Shown here piece after piece: positions 1 to 6,912 of a stretch of DNA of 11,408 nucleotides. Position numbers and translations under genes: made by a program. The DNA is from Candidatus Phascolarctobacterium caballi. GTDB taxonomy: Bacteria > Bacillota > Negativicutes > Acidaminococcales > Acidaminococcaceae. Each line of letters opens with the position of its first letter. The first letter of the stretch is position 1. Below the pieces are notes generated by a model, which was not told the origin of the DNA, did not search any database, and worked only from the letters and a program-made list of their open reading frames with translations. The stretch spans positions 1 through 11,408 of the forward strand of contig JAGHTS010000036.1 in the NCBI GenBank assembly GCA_018065225.1, given 5' to 3'.

Positions 1-845
1 CCAAAATCTGTCAAATTCTTCTGCTTTAAGTCCTCCTGTTCGCAAACGCATACTGTCAATAGCAGCTTCGGAACAAAGCAGACGGTTAACCAATTGTTCT
101 TGCTCATTTCCAAACTGAAAATAGCAACAGTTAAACGGTTACCATCTTTGTTACGTCCTCTTATGGCTACATTTGCTGCAATATTTAGAGCTAAGGCAGT
201 TTTGCCCATACAGGGACGGGCGGCAAGAATAATAAAATCGCTTGGTTGAAGTCCGCTGGTCATAATATCCAAATCACGAATGTTTGTCGGGATGCCAATA
301 AGAAGATTTTTTTGGTCAGACAGCTCAGTTACCAAATTACTAATATTTAAAACGATGGAATTAATGGGAGTAAATTCGGTGTTATTGTTGCTTTGAGCCA
401 CATTAAGCATTTTGGCTTCAGCTTTGTCCAATAATTCCTGAATATTGTCCGTATCTGGTTCATAACCCATACGGGCTATTTCTGTACCGGCAGCAATCAT
501 ACGGCGTAAACGGGATTTGTCACGGACAATATCCGCATGGTACTTGATGTTGGCAGTTGTAGGAACACTTGCGGCAATGCTTGTAATATACGCAATACCG
601 CCAATATCTTCCAACTTATTGGCATTACGTAAAGAATCTATTAAAGTTATATTATCAATGGCTTTGCCGGCATGGTGTAATTCCTGCATATGACCATATA
701 TTACGCGGTGTGCTTCACGATAAAAATCCTCAGGCACAAGATAATTTATAATTTCATCTATTGCCCGTTCGTCTCCAAGCATCATAGCGGCAAGTACACC
801 TTGTTCTGCTTCTATATTTTGAGGGGCAGTTCTTAATTCATCCAT
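1..845 (-). CDS. dnaB: Replicative DNA helicase DnaB, 3' end outside the window, apparent frameshift
   Basis: Hexameric 5'-3' helicase that unwinds DNA at the replication fork in the cytoplasm. The protein starts MDELRTAPQNIEAEQGVLAA, typical of the DnaB N-terminal domain (about residues 5-108). The RecA-like ATPase domain follows, with Walker A ARPCMGKT at residues 209-216 (Lys215) and the family motif FSLEMSK at 243-249. After SLEMSK the frame must change: the expected continuation EQLVNRLLCSEAAIDSMRLR is encoded one frame away, down to position 1. One base therefore seems to be missing near 97-102. Neither frame has a stop before the window edge. The start is fixed by the in-frame rplI stop at 867-869, with no other start codon in between. 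The nearest purine-rich SD-like sequence (AAAGGAG) lies about 25 bases upstream, inside the end of rplI, so coupled translation is likely. It is the last visible gene of the yybS-gdpP-rplI-dnaB operon. Identity is certain; whether the gene is intact is not. Confidence 0.93.
   Translation of the reverse strand, partial: MDELRTAPQNIEAEQGVLAAMMLGDERAIDEIINYLVPEDFYREAHRVIYGHMQELHHAGKAIDNITLIDSLRNANKLEDIGGIAYITSIAASVPTTANIKYHADIVRDKSRLRRMIAAGTEIARMGYEPDTDNIQELLDKAEAKMLNVAQSNNNTEFTPINSIVLNISNLVTELSDQKNLLIGIPTNIRDLDIMTSGLQPSDFIILAARPCMGKTALALNIAANVAIRGRNKDGNRLTVAIFSLEMSKNNWLTVCFVPKLLLTVCVCEQEDLKQKNLTDF
97..102 (-). other. Apparent -1 base frameshift inside dnaB
   Basis: On the minus strand the sequence reads ATG AGC AAG AAC AAT in the upstream frame, giving SLEMSKNNW and then non-DnaB residues. 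Reading GAA CAA TTG GTT from the last G of AAG restores clear DnaB sequence (EQLVNRLLCSEAA...RTGGL). The simplest repair is one extra base, making AAGGAA or AAAGAA. No slippery heptamer is present, so programmed -1 frameshifting is not supported. A sequencing or assembly error, or a real mutation, are the alternatives; an essential helicase makes an error more likely. Confidence 0.85.
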
Positions 846-866
846 AGTTGTCTGACAAAAATTGTC

Positions 867-1316
867 CTATTCTCCTTTTATTACATTTACTTGAAACTCT
901 GCTGTTACATCAGGGTGTAATTTAGCGTAGGCAGTGTGCAACCCCAAACTTTTTACTTGATTTTTAAGTTCAATTTTACGTCGGTCAATATCAAGTCCGG
1001 TTTGGGTTTTAATTGCTTTGGCAATATCTTTGGATGTGACAGTTCCAAAGATTTTTTCGTTAGCACCAACCTTTACTTTAACTGTTACAGTCAATTTTTG
1101 CATTTGCGCAGCTAATACTGTTGCTTCATCTTTATGTACTGCAGCATGGTGTGCTGCAGTAGCGGCAGTTGCTTTTGCCTGATTGATATTTTCAATGGTC
1201 GCTTCTTTAGCCAATTTGCGTGGCAATAAGAAATTGCGGCCATATCCTTCGGCAACTTCTGTCAAATCGCCTTTTTTCCCAAGTGTTTTTACATCCTGCA
1301 ATAAAATTACTTTCAT
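867..1316 (-). CDS. rplI: 50S ribosomal protein L9 (bL9)
   Basis: Structural protein of the large ribosomal subunit that binds 23S rRNA near the L1 stalk. The 149 residues match the usual family length of about 148-150. The N-terminal domain has the bL9 signature (MKVILLQDVKTLGKKGDLTEVAEGYGRNFLLP in pieces, with GYGRNFLLP at about 24-32). A long central helix (about 40-75) precedes the C-terminal RNA-binding domain, which contains IFGTVTSKDIA at about 89-99. The ATG directly follows the gdpP stop codon (TAAATG), and its GGAGG ribosome binding site (1325-1329) lies inside the last codons of gdpP with 8 bases spacing. Translation is therefore probably coupled to gdpP. Gene order gdpP-rplI-dnaB is the standard arrangement in Firmicutes. 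Nothing in the protein looks unusual. Confidence 0.98.
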   Translation of the reverse strand: MKVILLQDVKTLGKKGDLTEVAEGYGRNFLLPRKLAKEATIENINQAKATAATAAHHAAVHKDEATVLAAQMQKLTVTVKVKVGANEKIFGTVTSKDIAKAIKTQTGLDIDRRKIELKNQVKSLGLHTAYAKLHPDVTAEFQVNVIKGE

Positions 1317-3368
1317 TTACTTTTCCTCCAATTGTTTTGCTACTTCATTAAGTATAAGCGTTTCCGCTTCTTTGGCATTTTTATCAGTTAACTGGCAGGC
1401 AGCGGCTAATTGATGACCGCCGCCTCCTAATGCTTCCATAATAATTTGTACATTAAAAATAGTACCATCGCTACGGGCACTGACTGCACACCCACCTTCT
1501 TTGTATTCGGTAATTACACAGGAACCATGTACTTCATTTGACAGAATCAACTTGTCAGCAACTTGTGCGGCAATGGTATTTGTTTTTTGATTGTTTTCAG
1601 CATTTTTATATGTGGCAATAACAAAACCATTGGCAACAAGACGTGTTTCTGACAATAATTTTGCTTTAATCCTGACATCATCAAAAGTATCAGAAAACAG
1701 TTCGTTGGCAATACGGATATTTGCGCCGAAACGACGGAGTAGGGCGGCAGCTTCAAAAGTACGATCTCCTGTTTGAATGTTGAAGTTTTTTGTATCTAAT
1801 AAAATACCATTGTATAAGCAAGTTGCTTCCAAACTTGTTGGTTTTAAACTTTCATCAAAGTATTGGAAAAATTCGGTGATAAGTTCAGAAGTACTGGAGC
1901 TTGATGGTTCTTGATATAATAAAGTGGTGTCTTTGATAATGTCTTCGCTACGGCGGTGATGGTCAATTACAATTTTTTGTTGTACAGTATCAATAAGTTC
2001 CGGTATTGACCCTAATTGCCGACGATGATGGTCAACCATAATTAAAAGGGTGTTTGGCGTTACTAATTTCAATGCCTCTTCTTTACCGATAACAGTTATT
2101 TTTTCATAAGTGTCAGTTATGCCTAAAGGCTTCAATAATTTAAAAGTACGTTTAATGGCATCATCAACATATCCTATGGCAATATTGACTGGTTTGTTAA
2201 GAAATTTAGCCATACAGGCAATGCCTACGCTTGCACCATACGAATCAAAATCTTCTTTAGTGTGACCCATTACAATAATATTTTCAGCAAGATTCATTTG
2301 GTCACGTAATTCTTTGGCCATAATACGGGCACGGACTTTATTAGTTTTAGCGACTACAGTTCCGGTTGCCCCAAAGTAACGTAAACGACCATTATTATCG
2401 ATAACGGTTTGGTCACCGCCACGGTTTAATGCCATGTCTAACGCTTTTTGTGCTTTGGAAAATAAAGTACTAAGATTATCTGCGTTGACGGCGACCCCAA
2501 TACTGAAAGTAGGATTCATATGACTGCTGGTATTGGTATTATGTAGTTTATCTAGGATGTCAAATTTGTTATTAATAATTTTCATTAAATTTTCATTAGA
2601 AAAACCAACCAAAGAAAATTCATTATTCATAGTAACAATAAAGCCGTTATATTCATTTGCCCATTTTGTAAGTATTTCGGTTGTTTGTGCGTGAAGGTTA
2701 ATGATTCCGTTTTCAGGAAGATTGTGAGTTATTTCGTCATAGTTGTCAAAACGGATATAGCATAAGGCTAATTTCTCATTTTGATATTGTTTTTGCAAAG
2801 CAACAAAATTTGTAAAATCATAAAGATAAATAGCTAATCCAGTCAATTTTTGATTTTTTCCTGTTATGCTTTTTTTATCTTGGTCTGTAATCTGACGTGA
2901 TTCCATAGAGAAAACAAAATCGCCGATACTTATCAAACGTCGGGAGGAATCTTTGTTTAACAATGTTGTAAAAGTTCCTGCAGGAACAGGCAATAATTGT
3001 TCCAACGGGCAATCAGTAGTGTTGTTTTTGTTAACAATTTCATTAAATTTATGATTACACCATTGTAAATGGTTACTGGAACTGAAAACAGCCAATCCTA
3101 CTTGCATATGGGAAATAATATGATGGTTGCTTTTTTCAACATTTCGAATAATATCACTCATAAAATTTGAAAATTGGTCAACTTTTTTCTGATAATTTTT
3201 AACACCAGATTTATATGAAATAATTAAAATGATTTGGACAAAAGGAATCCACAAAGGACTTTGCCAAATCAAGACAGCACCCAAACAAAGTGGTCCAAAA
3301 ATATAAGTAAAATAGTTTGGGCGGAATAAAAAGTTGTTTTTGAGTGATTTTTGAATTTCTTCAAGCAT
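1317..3368 (-). CDS. gdpP: Cyclic-di-AMP phosphodiesterase GdpP (DHH/DHHA1 family)
   Basis: Membrane-anchored enzyme that hydrolyses c-di-AMP to pApA; in Firmicutes this affects osmolyte balance and wall stress. The 683 residues (B. subtilis GdpP is about 659) show two membrane segments (about 17-52), a PAS domain (about 80-190), a degenerate GGDEF domain where the signature reads NNEFS (248-252), and a DHH/DHHA1 catalytic half. Visible catalytic motifs are GHTKEDFDS (His369, Asp373, Asp375), VDHHRR (Asp446), IDHHRR (Asp469-His470-His471), LLDTKNF (Asp525) and GGGGH (648-652). The ATG at 3368 is preferred because AGAGGT (3376-3381) lies 7 bases upstream. An in-frame TTG at 3410 would add 14 residues but lies deep inside yybS. 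The start overlaps the yybS stop by 8 bases (ATGCTTGA), suggesting coupling. One oddity is a second DHHRR motif at 446-450, where I recall VDTH-type sequences in relatives. Confidence 0.95.
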   Translation of the reverse strand: MLEEIQKSLKNNFLFRPNYFTYIFGPLCLGAVLIWQSPLWIPFVQIILIISYKSGVKNYQKKVDQFSNFMSDIIRNVEKSNHHIISHMQVGLAVFSSSNHLQWCNHKFNEIVNKNNTTDCPLEQLLPVPAGTFTTLLNKDSSRRLISIGDFVFSMESRQITDQDKKSITGKNQKLTGLAIYLYDFTNFVALQKQYQNEKLALCYIRFDNYDEITHNLPENGIINLHAQTTEILTKWANEYNGFIVTMNNEFSLVGFSNENLMKIINNKFDILDKLHNTNTSSHMNPTFSIGVAVNADNLSTLFSKAQKALDMALNRGGDQTVIDNNGRLRYFGATGTVVAKTNKVRARIMAKELRDQMNLAENIIVMGHTKEDFDSYGASVGIACMAKFLNKPVNIAIGYVDDAIKRTFKLLKPLGITDTYEKITVIGKEEALKLVTPNTLLIMVDHHRRQLGSIPELIDTVQQKIVIDHHRRSEDIIKDTTLLYQEPSSSSTSELITEFFQYFDESLKPTSLEATCLYNGILLDTKNFNIQTGDRTFEAAALLRRFGANIRIANELFSDTFDDVRIKAKLLSETRLVANGFVIATYKNAENNQKTNTIAAQVADKLILSNEVHGSCVITEYKEGGCAVSARSDGTIFNVQIIMEALGGGGHQLAAACQLTDKNAKEAETLILNEVAKQLEEK

Positions 3369-4314
3369 TTTGTGTACCTCTAATTTTTCTAAAATCTGCA
3401 ATACAGTCAAATGCCCCTATCCACAGAAGAATTAGGCTAAATAACTGAATGAATAACAATATGGTAAGTGAATGTGCCCACCATATTGATTTATTTTTTT
3501 TATGTACATACCAGTAAGCCAATGCAAGACCTTGTATTATGAAAACGGTGCTGCAAAGCATTTGGATATTTACAGACAATTGGTAATACCAACTGTTTGG
3601 AGCTGATTGATAAAAATAACCGACAGCAATTAAACTTAATCCGTAAGGTAAAATAAGCCAACGTGGTATAATAAAATTTCTAAATGGAGCAAGAGGTTCA
3701 AAACGATTTCCCACTTTTTCCAGAATTTTTTTAGCAGTCCAATAATTTACGAAAGCAAGAACAGGAGAGGACAACAAAAGTGCTCCGGGCATAATTATAC
3801 GCATCATTTGGATTAGTTTTGAATAAGAAGCAATACTTGCTGCAATATCTGATTCACTGACACCATGTGTACGTTGAAACTCTGCCATTTGAGCCAAGCT
3901 GGTATTTAAAGAATCAAAAAGCATAGAAATTGGATTAATATTCATAATTAAAAATGCAATGACAAAATTAATAATTAAAGCTAAAAGTGCCCCTAAGCTG
4001 CCAAGCAATAAAATTTTGGATGGGTTGGTGTTACGGCGCATACATTCACCAAGTATTAGCCCCAAAATTCCAAATACGGCTACTAAAAGAAACGCTTGAA
4101 GCGGATTAATAATTATAGCGCAAATACAACCCGCAACAATGGTTGTCAAAAATGACCATTTAAAACCATTTCTTACACCGCAGACAATTATTGGCAATGG
4201 CCAAATGAAATTTATAAATACTCCGATAACGGGCAGATAAATTGCAATAATTGCCATAATAACAGCAATTGCGGCAAGAATACCTGCCTCTACCATAGCA
4301 TTTGCTTTATGCAT
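3361..4314 (-). CDS. yybS: YybS-like DUF2232 integral membrane protein
   Basis: Multi-pass membrane protein of unknown function; the DUF2232/YybS family is regularly found just upstream of gdpP in Firmicutes. The 317 residues are strongly hydrophobic, with likely membrane segments near 8-30, 32-46, 53-92 (two), 100-123, 172-193, 219-236, 246-269 and 279-301. The N-terminal stretch NAMVEAGILAAIAVIMAIIA and the early YLPVIG are typical of the family. The region 124-170 between membrane segments is polar and probably extracytoplasmic or cytoplasmic loop. The ATG at 4314 has no Shine-Dalgarno sequence and sits about 10 bases after a good -10 box, so the message may be nearly leaderless. It is the first gene of the operon with gdpP, rplI and dnaB, which makes a link to c-di-AMP signalling plausible but unproven. 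Confidence 0.88.
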   Translation of the reverse strand: MHKANAMVEAGILAAIAVIMAIIAIYLPVIGVFINFIWPLPIIVCGVRNGFKWSFLTTIVAGCICAIIINPLQAFLLVAVFGILGLILGECMRRNTNPSKILLLGSLGALLALIINFVIAFLIMNINPISMLFDSLNTSLAQMAEFQRTHGVSESDIAASIASYSKLIQMMRIIMPGALLLSSPVLAFVNYWTAKKILEKVGNRFEPLAPFRNFIIPRWLILPYGLSLIAVGYFYQSAPNSWYYQLSVNIQMLCSTVFIIQGLALAYWYVHKKNKSIWWAHSLTILLFIQLFSLILLWIGAFDCIADFRKIRGTQNA

Positions 4315-4324
4315 AGTATTGTGT

Positions 4325-4353
4325 ATTATATCGTAAAGAGAAATAAAAGTAAA
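4325..4353 (-). promoter_or_regulatory. Predicted sigma-70 type promoter of the yybS-gdpP-rplI-dnaB operon
   Basis: On the minus strand TTTACT (4348-4353) and TATAAT (4325-4330) are separated by exactly 17 bases. Transcription would start near 4318-4319, only about 4-5 bases before the yybS ATG at 4314. No ribosome binding site is present between them, so initiation on a nearly leaderless message is inferred. Confidence 0.65.
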
Positions 4354-4382
4354 TTTACAAATTTTATATAATTTGGTAAAAT
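4354..4382 (+). promoter_or_regulatory. Predicted sigma-70 type promoter of gluQ
   Basis: TTTACA (4354-4359) and TAAAAT (4377-4382) are 17 bases apart, placing the start near 4389-4390 and the gluQ ATG at 4392. A competing perfect TATAAT at 4367-4372 has only a poor -35 (TAAAAG, 4344-4349) and would give a leader of about 12 bases. In either case no Shine-Dalgarno sequence precedes gluQ. The -35 box abuts the oppositely oriented -35 of the yybS promoter. Confidence 0.5.
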
Positions 4383-4391
4383 ATACAAATT

Positions 4392-5309
4392 ATGGTGGTA
4401 GGCAGATTTGCTCCTACACCAAGTGGTAGGATGCATTTGGGAAATATATATGCAATGTTATTTGCTTGGGCAAAGTCACGTAAATTTGGCGGGGAAATAG
4501 TGTTGCGTATCGAAGATTTGGATAAATTACGTTGTCCACGTTCAAATGCAGAAATTTTAATAGATGATTTATATTGGTTGGGGTTGGATTGGGATAAAGG
4601 TCCTTATTTTCAATCAGAACGAATAGAAATTTATAAAAAGTATATCGAAATATTAAAACAAAAAAGGGTCACTTTCCCTTGCTTTTGCAGCAGAGGGGAA
4701 TTGCATATTGCCAATGCTCCACATACAAATGATGGAATTTACCGTTATCCGGGTACTTGTCGTAATCTTACTAAAGAGCAAATTGCTATAAAAAGTTTTT
4801 GGCGTTCACCTGCGTTGAGAGTGCGTGTTGATGACAGAGTTATTTGTTTTGAAGATGAACACTATGGTATTCAAAAAAGTGTTTTAGATAAAAATAGTGG
4901 GGATTTTATTGTTTGCCGTTCAGATGGTGTTTATGCGTATCATTTGTCAGTAGTTGTAGATGATGCGATTATGGGTGTAACAGAAATTGTACGTGGGTCG
5001 GATTTGCTTGGTTCAGTACCAGTACAGTTGTACTTATATGAATTATTTGAATTTGAAAGACCATCATATTGCCATATACCTTTATTTAAAGTTGCAGACG
5101 GCAGGCGTTTGGCGAAACGGGATGGTGATTTGGATATGGGGACTTTAAGAAAGAAGTATTCTGCTGAAGATATTATAGGATATATTGCTTGGCAGGTTGG
5201 GTTTATTGATAAATGGGAGAAAATGAATAAAAGTGAATTTTTGTCGGTATTTGAAATTGACAAATTGCCTATGAATGACATTGTTTTAAATTATAATTTT
5301 GATTTGTAA
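4392..5309 (+). CDS. gluQ: Glutamyl-Q tRNA(Asp) synthetase (GluQ-RS, YadB)
   Basis: Truncated glutamyl-tRNA synthetase paralogue that activates glutamate and attaches it to the queuosine base at position 34 of tRNA(Asp), a cytoplasmic modification. The 305 residues cover only the Rossmann catalytic part and lack an anticodon-binding domain, as expected. The ATP-binding HIGH-type motif is PTPSGRMHLGN (HLGN at 15-18). The KMSKS-type loop is RRLAKRDGD at about 238-246. Zinc ligands typical of the family are visible: Cys97, Cys99, Tyr119 and Cys123. Residues RIEDLD (39-44) are the usual glutamate/ATP site sequence. The ATG gives the short N-terminus MVVGRFAPTP characteristic of the family, although there is no ribosome binding site. 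A 73-residue membrane protein gene follows after 13 bases. Confidence 0.95.
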   Translation: MVVGRFAPTPSGRMHLGNIYAMLFAWAKSRKFGGEIVLRIEDLDKLRCPRSNAEILIDDLYWLGLDWDKGPYFQSERIEIYKKYIEILKQKRVTFPCFCSRGELHIANAPHTNDGIYRYPGTCRNLTKEQIAIKSFWRSPALRVRVDDRVICFEDEHYGIQKSVLDKNSGDFIVCRSDGVYAYHLSVVVDDAIMGVTEIVRGSDLLGSVPVQLYLYELFEFERPSYCHIPLFKVADGRRLAKRDGDLDMGTLRKKYSAEDIIGYIAWQVGFIDKWEKMNKSEFLSVFEIDKLPMNDIVLNYNFDL

Positions 5310-5322
5310 AAAGGAGTGGATT

Positions 5323-5544
5323 ATGCGGGAGTTTATGTTAAAGTATTTGTTGAAAATGTGGCAGGTGATAGTGGCATCATTGGTAGCAGGAATGGTGGGG
5401 GAATATTTTTTTCAGCAACGTTGGTTTGGCTTTTGGGTGGTTGCAGTACCGTTGATGGTGATATATTGTTACCAGCAATATGCTTTGATTGACAACGAAA
5501 AGAAAAAAATAGAAAAGAAAAAACACGGGAACAAATACAGATGA
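5323..5544 (+). CDS. Small two-segment membrane protein of unknown function
   Basis: I do not recognise this 73-residue protein. It has two likely membrane segments, about residues 13-29 (VIVASLVAGMVGEYFF region) and 33-51 (WFGFWVVAVPLMVIYCY region). A strongly basic tail follows (KKKIEKKKHGNKYR), which by the positive-inside rule should face the cytoplasm. The ATG at 5323 is chosen because AAGGAG (5311-5316) lies 6 bases upstream; an in-frame start at 5299 would overlap gluQ and lacks such a site. The gene begins 13 bases after the gluQ stop. Its own stop overlaps the next start (ATGA at 5541-5544), so it is probably translated together with the exported protein gene downstream. Reality as a gene is supported by the binding site, tight packing and membrane composition. 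Confidence 0.72.
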   Translation: MREFMLKYLLKMWQVIVASLVAGMVGEYFFQQRWFGFWVVAVPLMVIYCYQQYALIDNEKKKIEKKKHGNKYR

Positions 5545-6764
5545 AAAAGTTTGTTATGTTAATAGTTTTGTTGTTTGTGACAAATTTTGTTAATGCAGCA
5601 GAACTGGGAAAAATTGAATATAACGGGCATAAAGTAACTTTATTTGGGGAAAAATTGGATAGTGGGTTTTGTTATGATTTTTTGTTAAGAGTGGAAACGG
5701 AAGGGGCTCCCTATATGGTGAATCCTGCTGTGACAGGCGGTTATTATCCTGATTTAAAACTTGTAAAATTGAGTGCCGATGAACAGCAATTATTTTTTTC
5801 AGTACGTCAAGGTGGGCAAAATTCTATTAGTGAATATAGGATTTTTGCTGACAGAAATAATAAACTAAAACCTATTTTTGGATTAACGGAGTCAACAGGC
5901 ATAATAAGTTCGATTGACTTGGAAAAAAATAAAATGCAAATAAATCTTTTGAATGGGGTCAGTCAAAGTATTAATTTGAATGAGAAAATATATGACAAAA
6001 TAGAAAATGATTTGTTAAAAGGATATAAACCTGATTTTGAGGGGATGTACTCGCTTTTATCTTATGATGGTGATAATGATGGTGTACAGGAACTATATGC
6101 AACACAACGGGTGGATATGTCAGGACAAGAGTTGTGTCATATGGCAGTTCGTATGGATTTGCAAAGAGATGATTCATGGAAGATGAGCCATTATGTTTTA
6201 CAGTTACCGGTGTTGTCAGAAAAAGATGAAAATATCAATCGAGGTGTTACTACTTTGGGATATGAAGTTTATCCTGAAAAAATTTATGTTGAGGAAGCAA
6301 ATGGTGCAATCCCAAAATTTTATGGAATTGATAAAAAAGTAAGCAAAAAAATAAATGATTATTTTTGTACTGCGTACCAAGATAATTTGAGTGACTTGTT
6401 TGGCAAGCATGCCGCTATGGGTTTTGAGATAGTGGTTTCTTATGAAAATATATTGAGTGTGCGTTTCATTGGTGGAGAAAAAAAATATAACACTTTTTTG
6501 CATGTTAATCCTCTGACAGGTGATATTTTGACTATTGAGGATATGTTTATTGTTAGTAGCGATTTTTTAAAAACGATGAGTATTTTGAGTCAGTCCAAAC
6601 ATAAGTATGTTAAAAAAGATTTAAAAAATTGGTTTGTTAAAGGTGTACAACTTCATGTTGTGCTGGATGAAAATGGTGCACAAAGGGCAGAACAGTTTAG
6701 TTTGGCAGCATTTGAAAGTTTTCTTTCGCCAAAGAATACAATTTTACAAAGAAAGGTTAATTAA
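5541..6764 (+). CDS. Exported protein with a DxDxDG calcium-type loop, function unknown
   Basis: A 407-residue secreted or periplasmic protein. It has a signal peptide (KK, then a hydrophobic core at about 4-16, with likely cleavage after VNA at residue 19). In the middle, YDGDNDGVQE places Asp176, Asp178, Asp180 and Glu184 as in calcium-binding DxDxDGxxE loops of FG-GAP/VCBS or EF-hand-like repeats. The C-terminal part, including FLHVNPLTGDILTIEDMF (about 319-336), resembles the RsiV/DUF3298 pattern, in which an exported domain carries a 'TGk.lt..D.F' strand and loop. That similarity is from memory and is tentative. Translation probably restarts at the ATGA overlap with the small membrane protein; only a weak GGGA precedes the ATG. 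Tandem stops (TAA TAG) end the frame, and I see no hairpin terminator after it. The pairing with a membrane protein suggests an envelope role, but no function can be assigned. Confidence 0.85.
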   Translation: MKKFVMLIVLLFVTNFVNAAELGKIEYNGHKVTLFGEKLDSGFCYDFLLRVETEGAPYMVNPAVTGGYYPDLKLVKLSADEQQLFFSVRQGGQNSISEYRIFADRNNKLKPIFGLTESTGIISSIDLEKNKMQINLLNGVSQSINLNEKIYDKIENDLLKGYKPDFEGMYSLLSYDGDNDGVQELYATQRVDMSGQELCHMAVRMDLQRDDSWKMSHYVLQLPVLSEKDENINRGVTTLGYEVYPEKIYVEEANGAIPKFYGIDKKVSKKINDYFCTAYQDNLSDLFGKHAAMGFEIVVSYENILSVRFIGGEKKYNTFLHVNPLTGDILTIEDMFIVSSDFLKTMSILSQSKHKYVKKDLKNWFVKGVQLHVVLDENGAQRAEQFSLAAFESFLSPKNTILQRKVN

Positions 6765-6828
6765 TAGGTAGCTTTGTAAAGAGTATCGTACTATTTGTAT
6801 TTAAATAAAAAAATTTGTATTTTATAAA

Positions 6829-6857
6829 AATTTGACATAAATTTGACACAATTTGAC
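6829..6857 (+). promoter_or_regulatory. Three phased AATTTGAC direct repeats upstream of the efflux operon
   Basis: AATTTGAC occurs at 6829-6836, 6840-6847 and 6850-6857, at intervals of 11 and 10 bases, that is one helical turn each. The first two copies continue as TTTGACA. Direct repeats with this phasing just upstream of a promoter are the binding pattern of OmpR/PhoB-family response regulators. That assignment is inference. The third copy overlaps the likely -35 region of the pump operon. Confidence 0.5.
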
Positions 6858-6880
6858 CATAAAGTGTACGTAGAATAATT
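6853..6880 (+). promoter_or_regulatory. Likely promoter of the RND efflux operon
   Basis: TTGACC (6853-6858) and ATAATT (6875-6880) are 16 bases apart; reading TAATTT gives 17. Transcription would start near 6888, leaving a short leader with GGAGGG (6897-6902) as ribosome binding site. The -10 match is modest, which would suit activator-dependent transcription from the adjoining repeats. Confidence 0.42.
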
Positions 6881-6912
6881 TTTAGGTTTCTTAATTGGAG
6901 GGAATATTAGTG

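Noticed and set aside
97..102. Programmed ribosomal frameshift in dnaB
   Set aside because: There is no X XXY YYZ slippery heptamer and I know of no programmed frameshift in DnaB.
625..632. TTACGTAA inside dnaB
   Set aside because: A single 8-base match in coding sequence, without a partner 20 bp away; expected by chance.
3369..3410. Longer gdpP starting at a TTG at 3410 (14 extra residues)
   Set aside because: It lies inside yybS, lacks a ribosome binding site, and the ATG at 3368 has AGAGGT at good spacing.
6765..6828. Terminator after the 407-residue exported protein gene
   Set aside because: Only short AT-rich symmetries such as AGTATCGTACT are present; no stable GC-containing stem with a T-run.
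6867..6872. TACGTA core near the efflux promoter, possibly the same operator as the palindromes at the right end
   Set aside because: Only 6 bases match, the flanks (G..G) break the TTACGTAA palindrome, and there is no second copy 20 bp away.
6895..6912. Adaptor protein starting at TTG 6895
   Set aside because: The TTG is part of the TTGGAGGG ribosome binding site; starting at ATG 6913 gives a normal lipoprotein signal.
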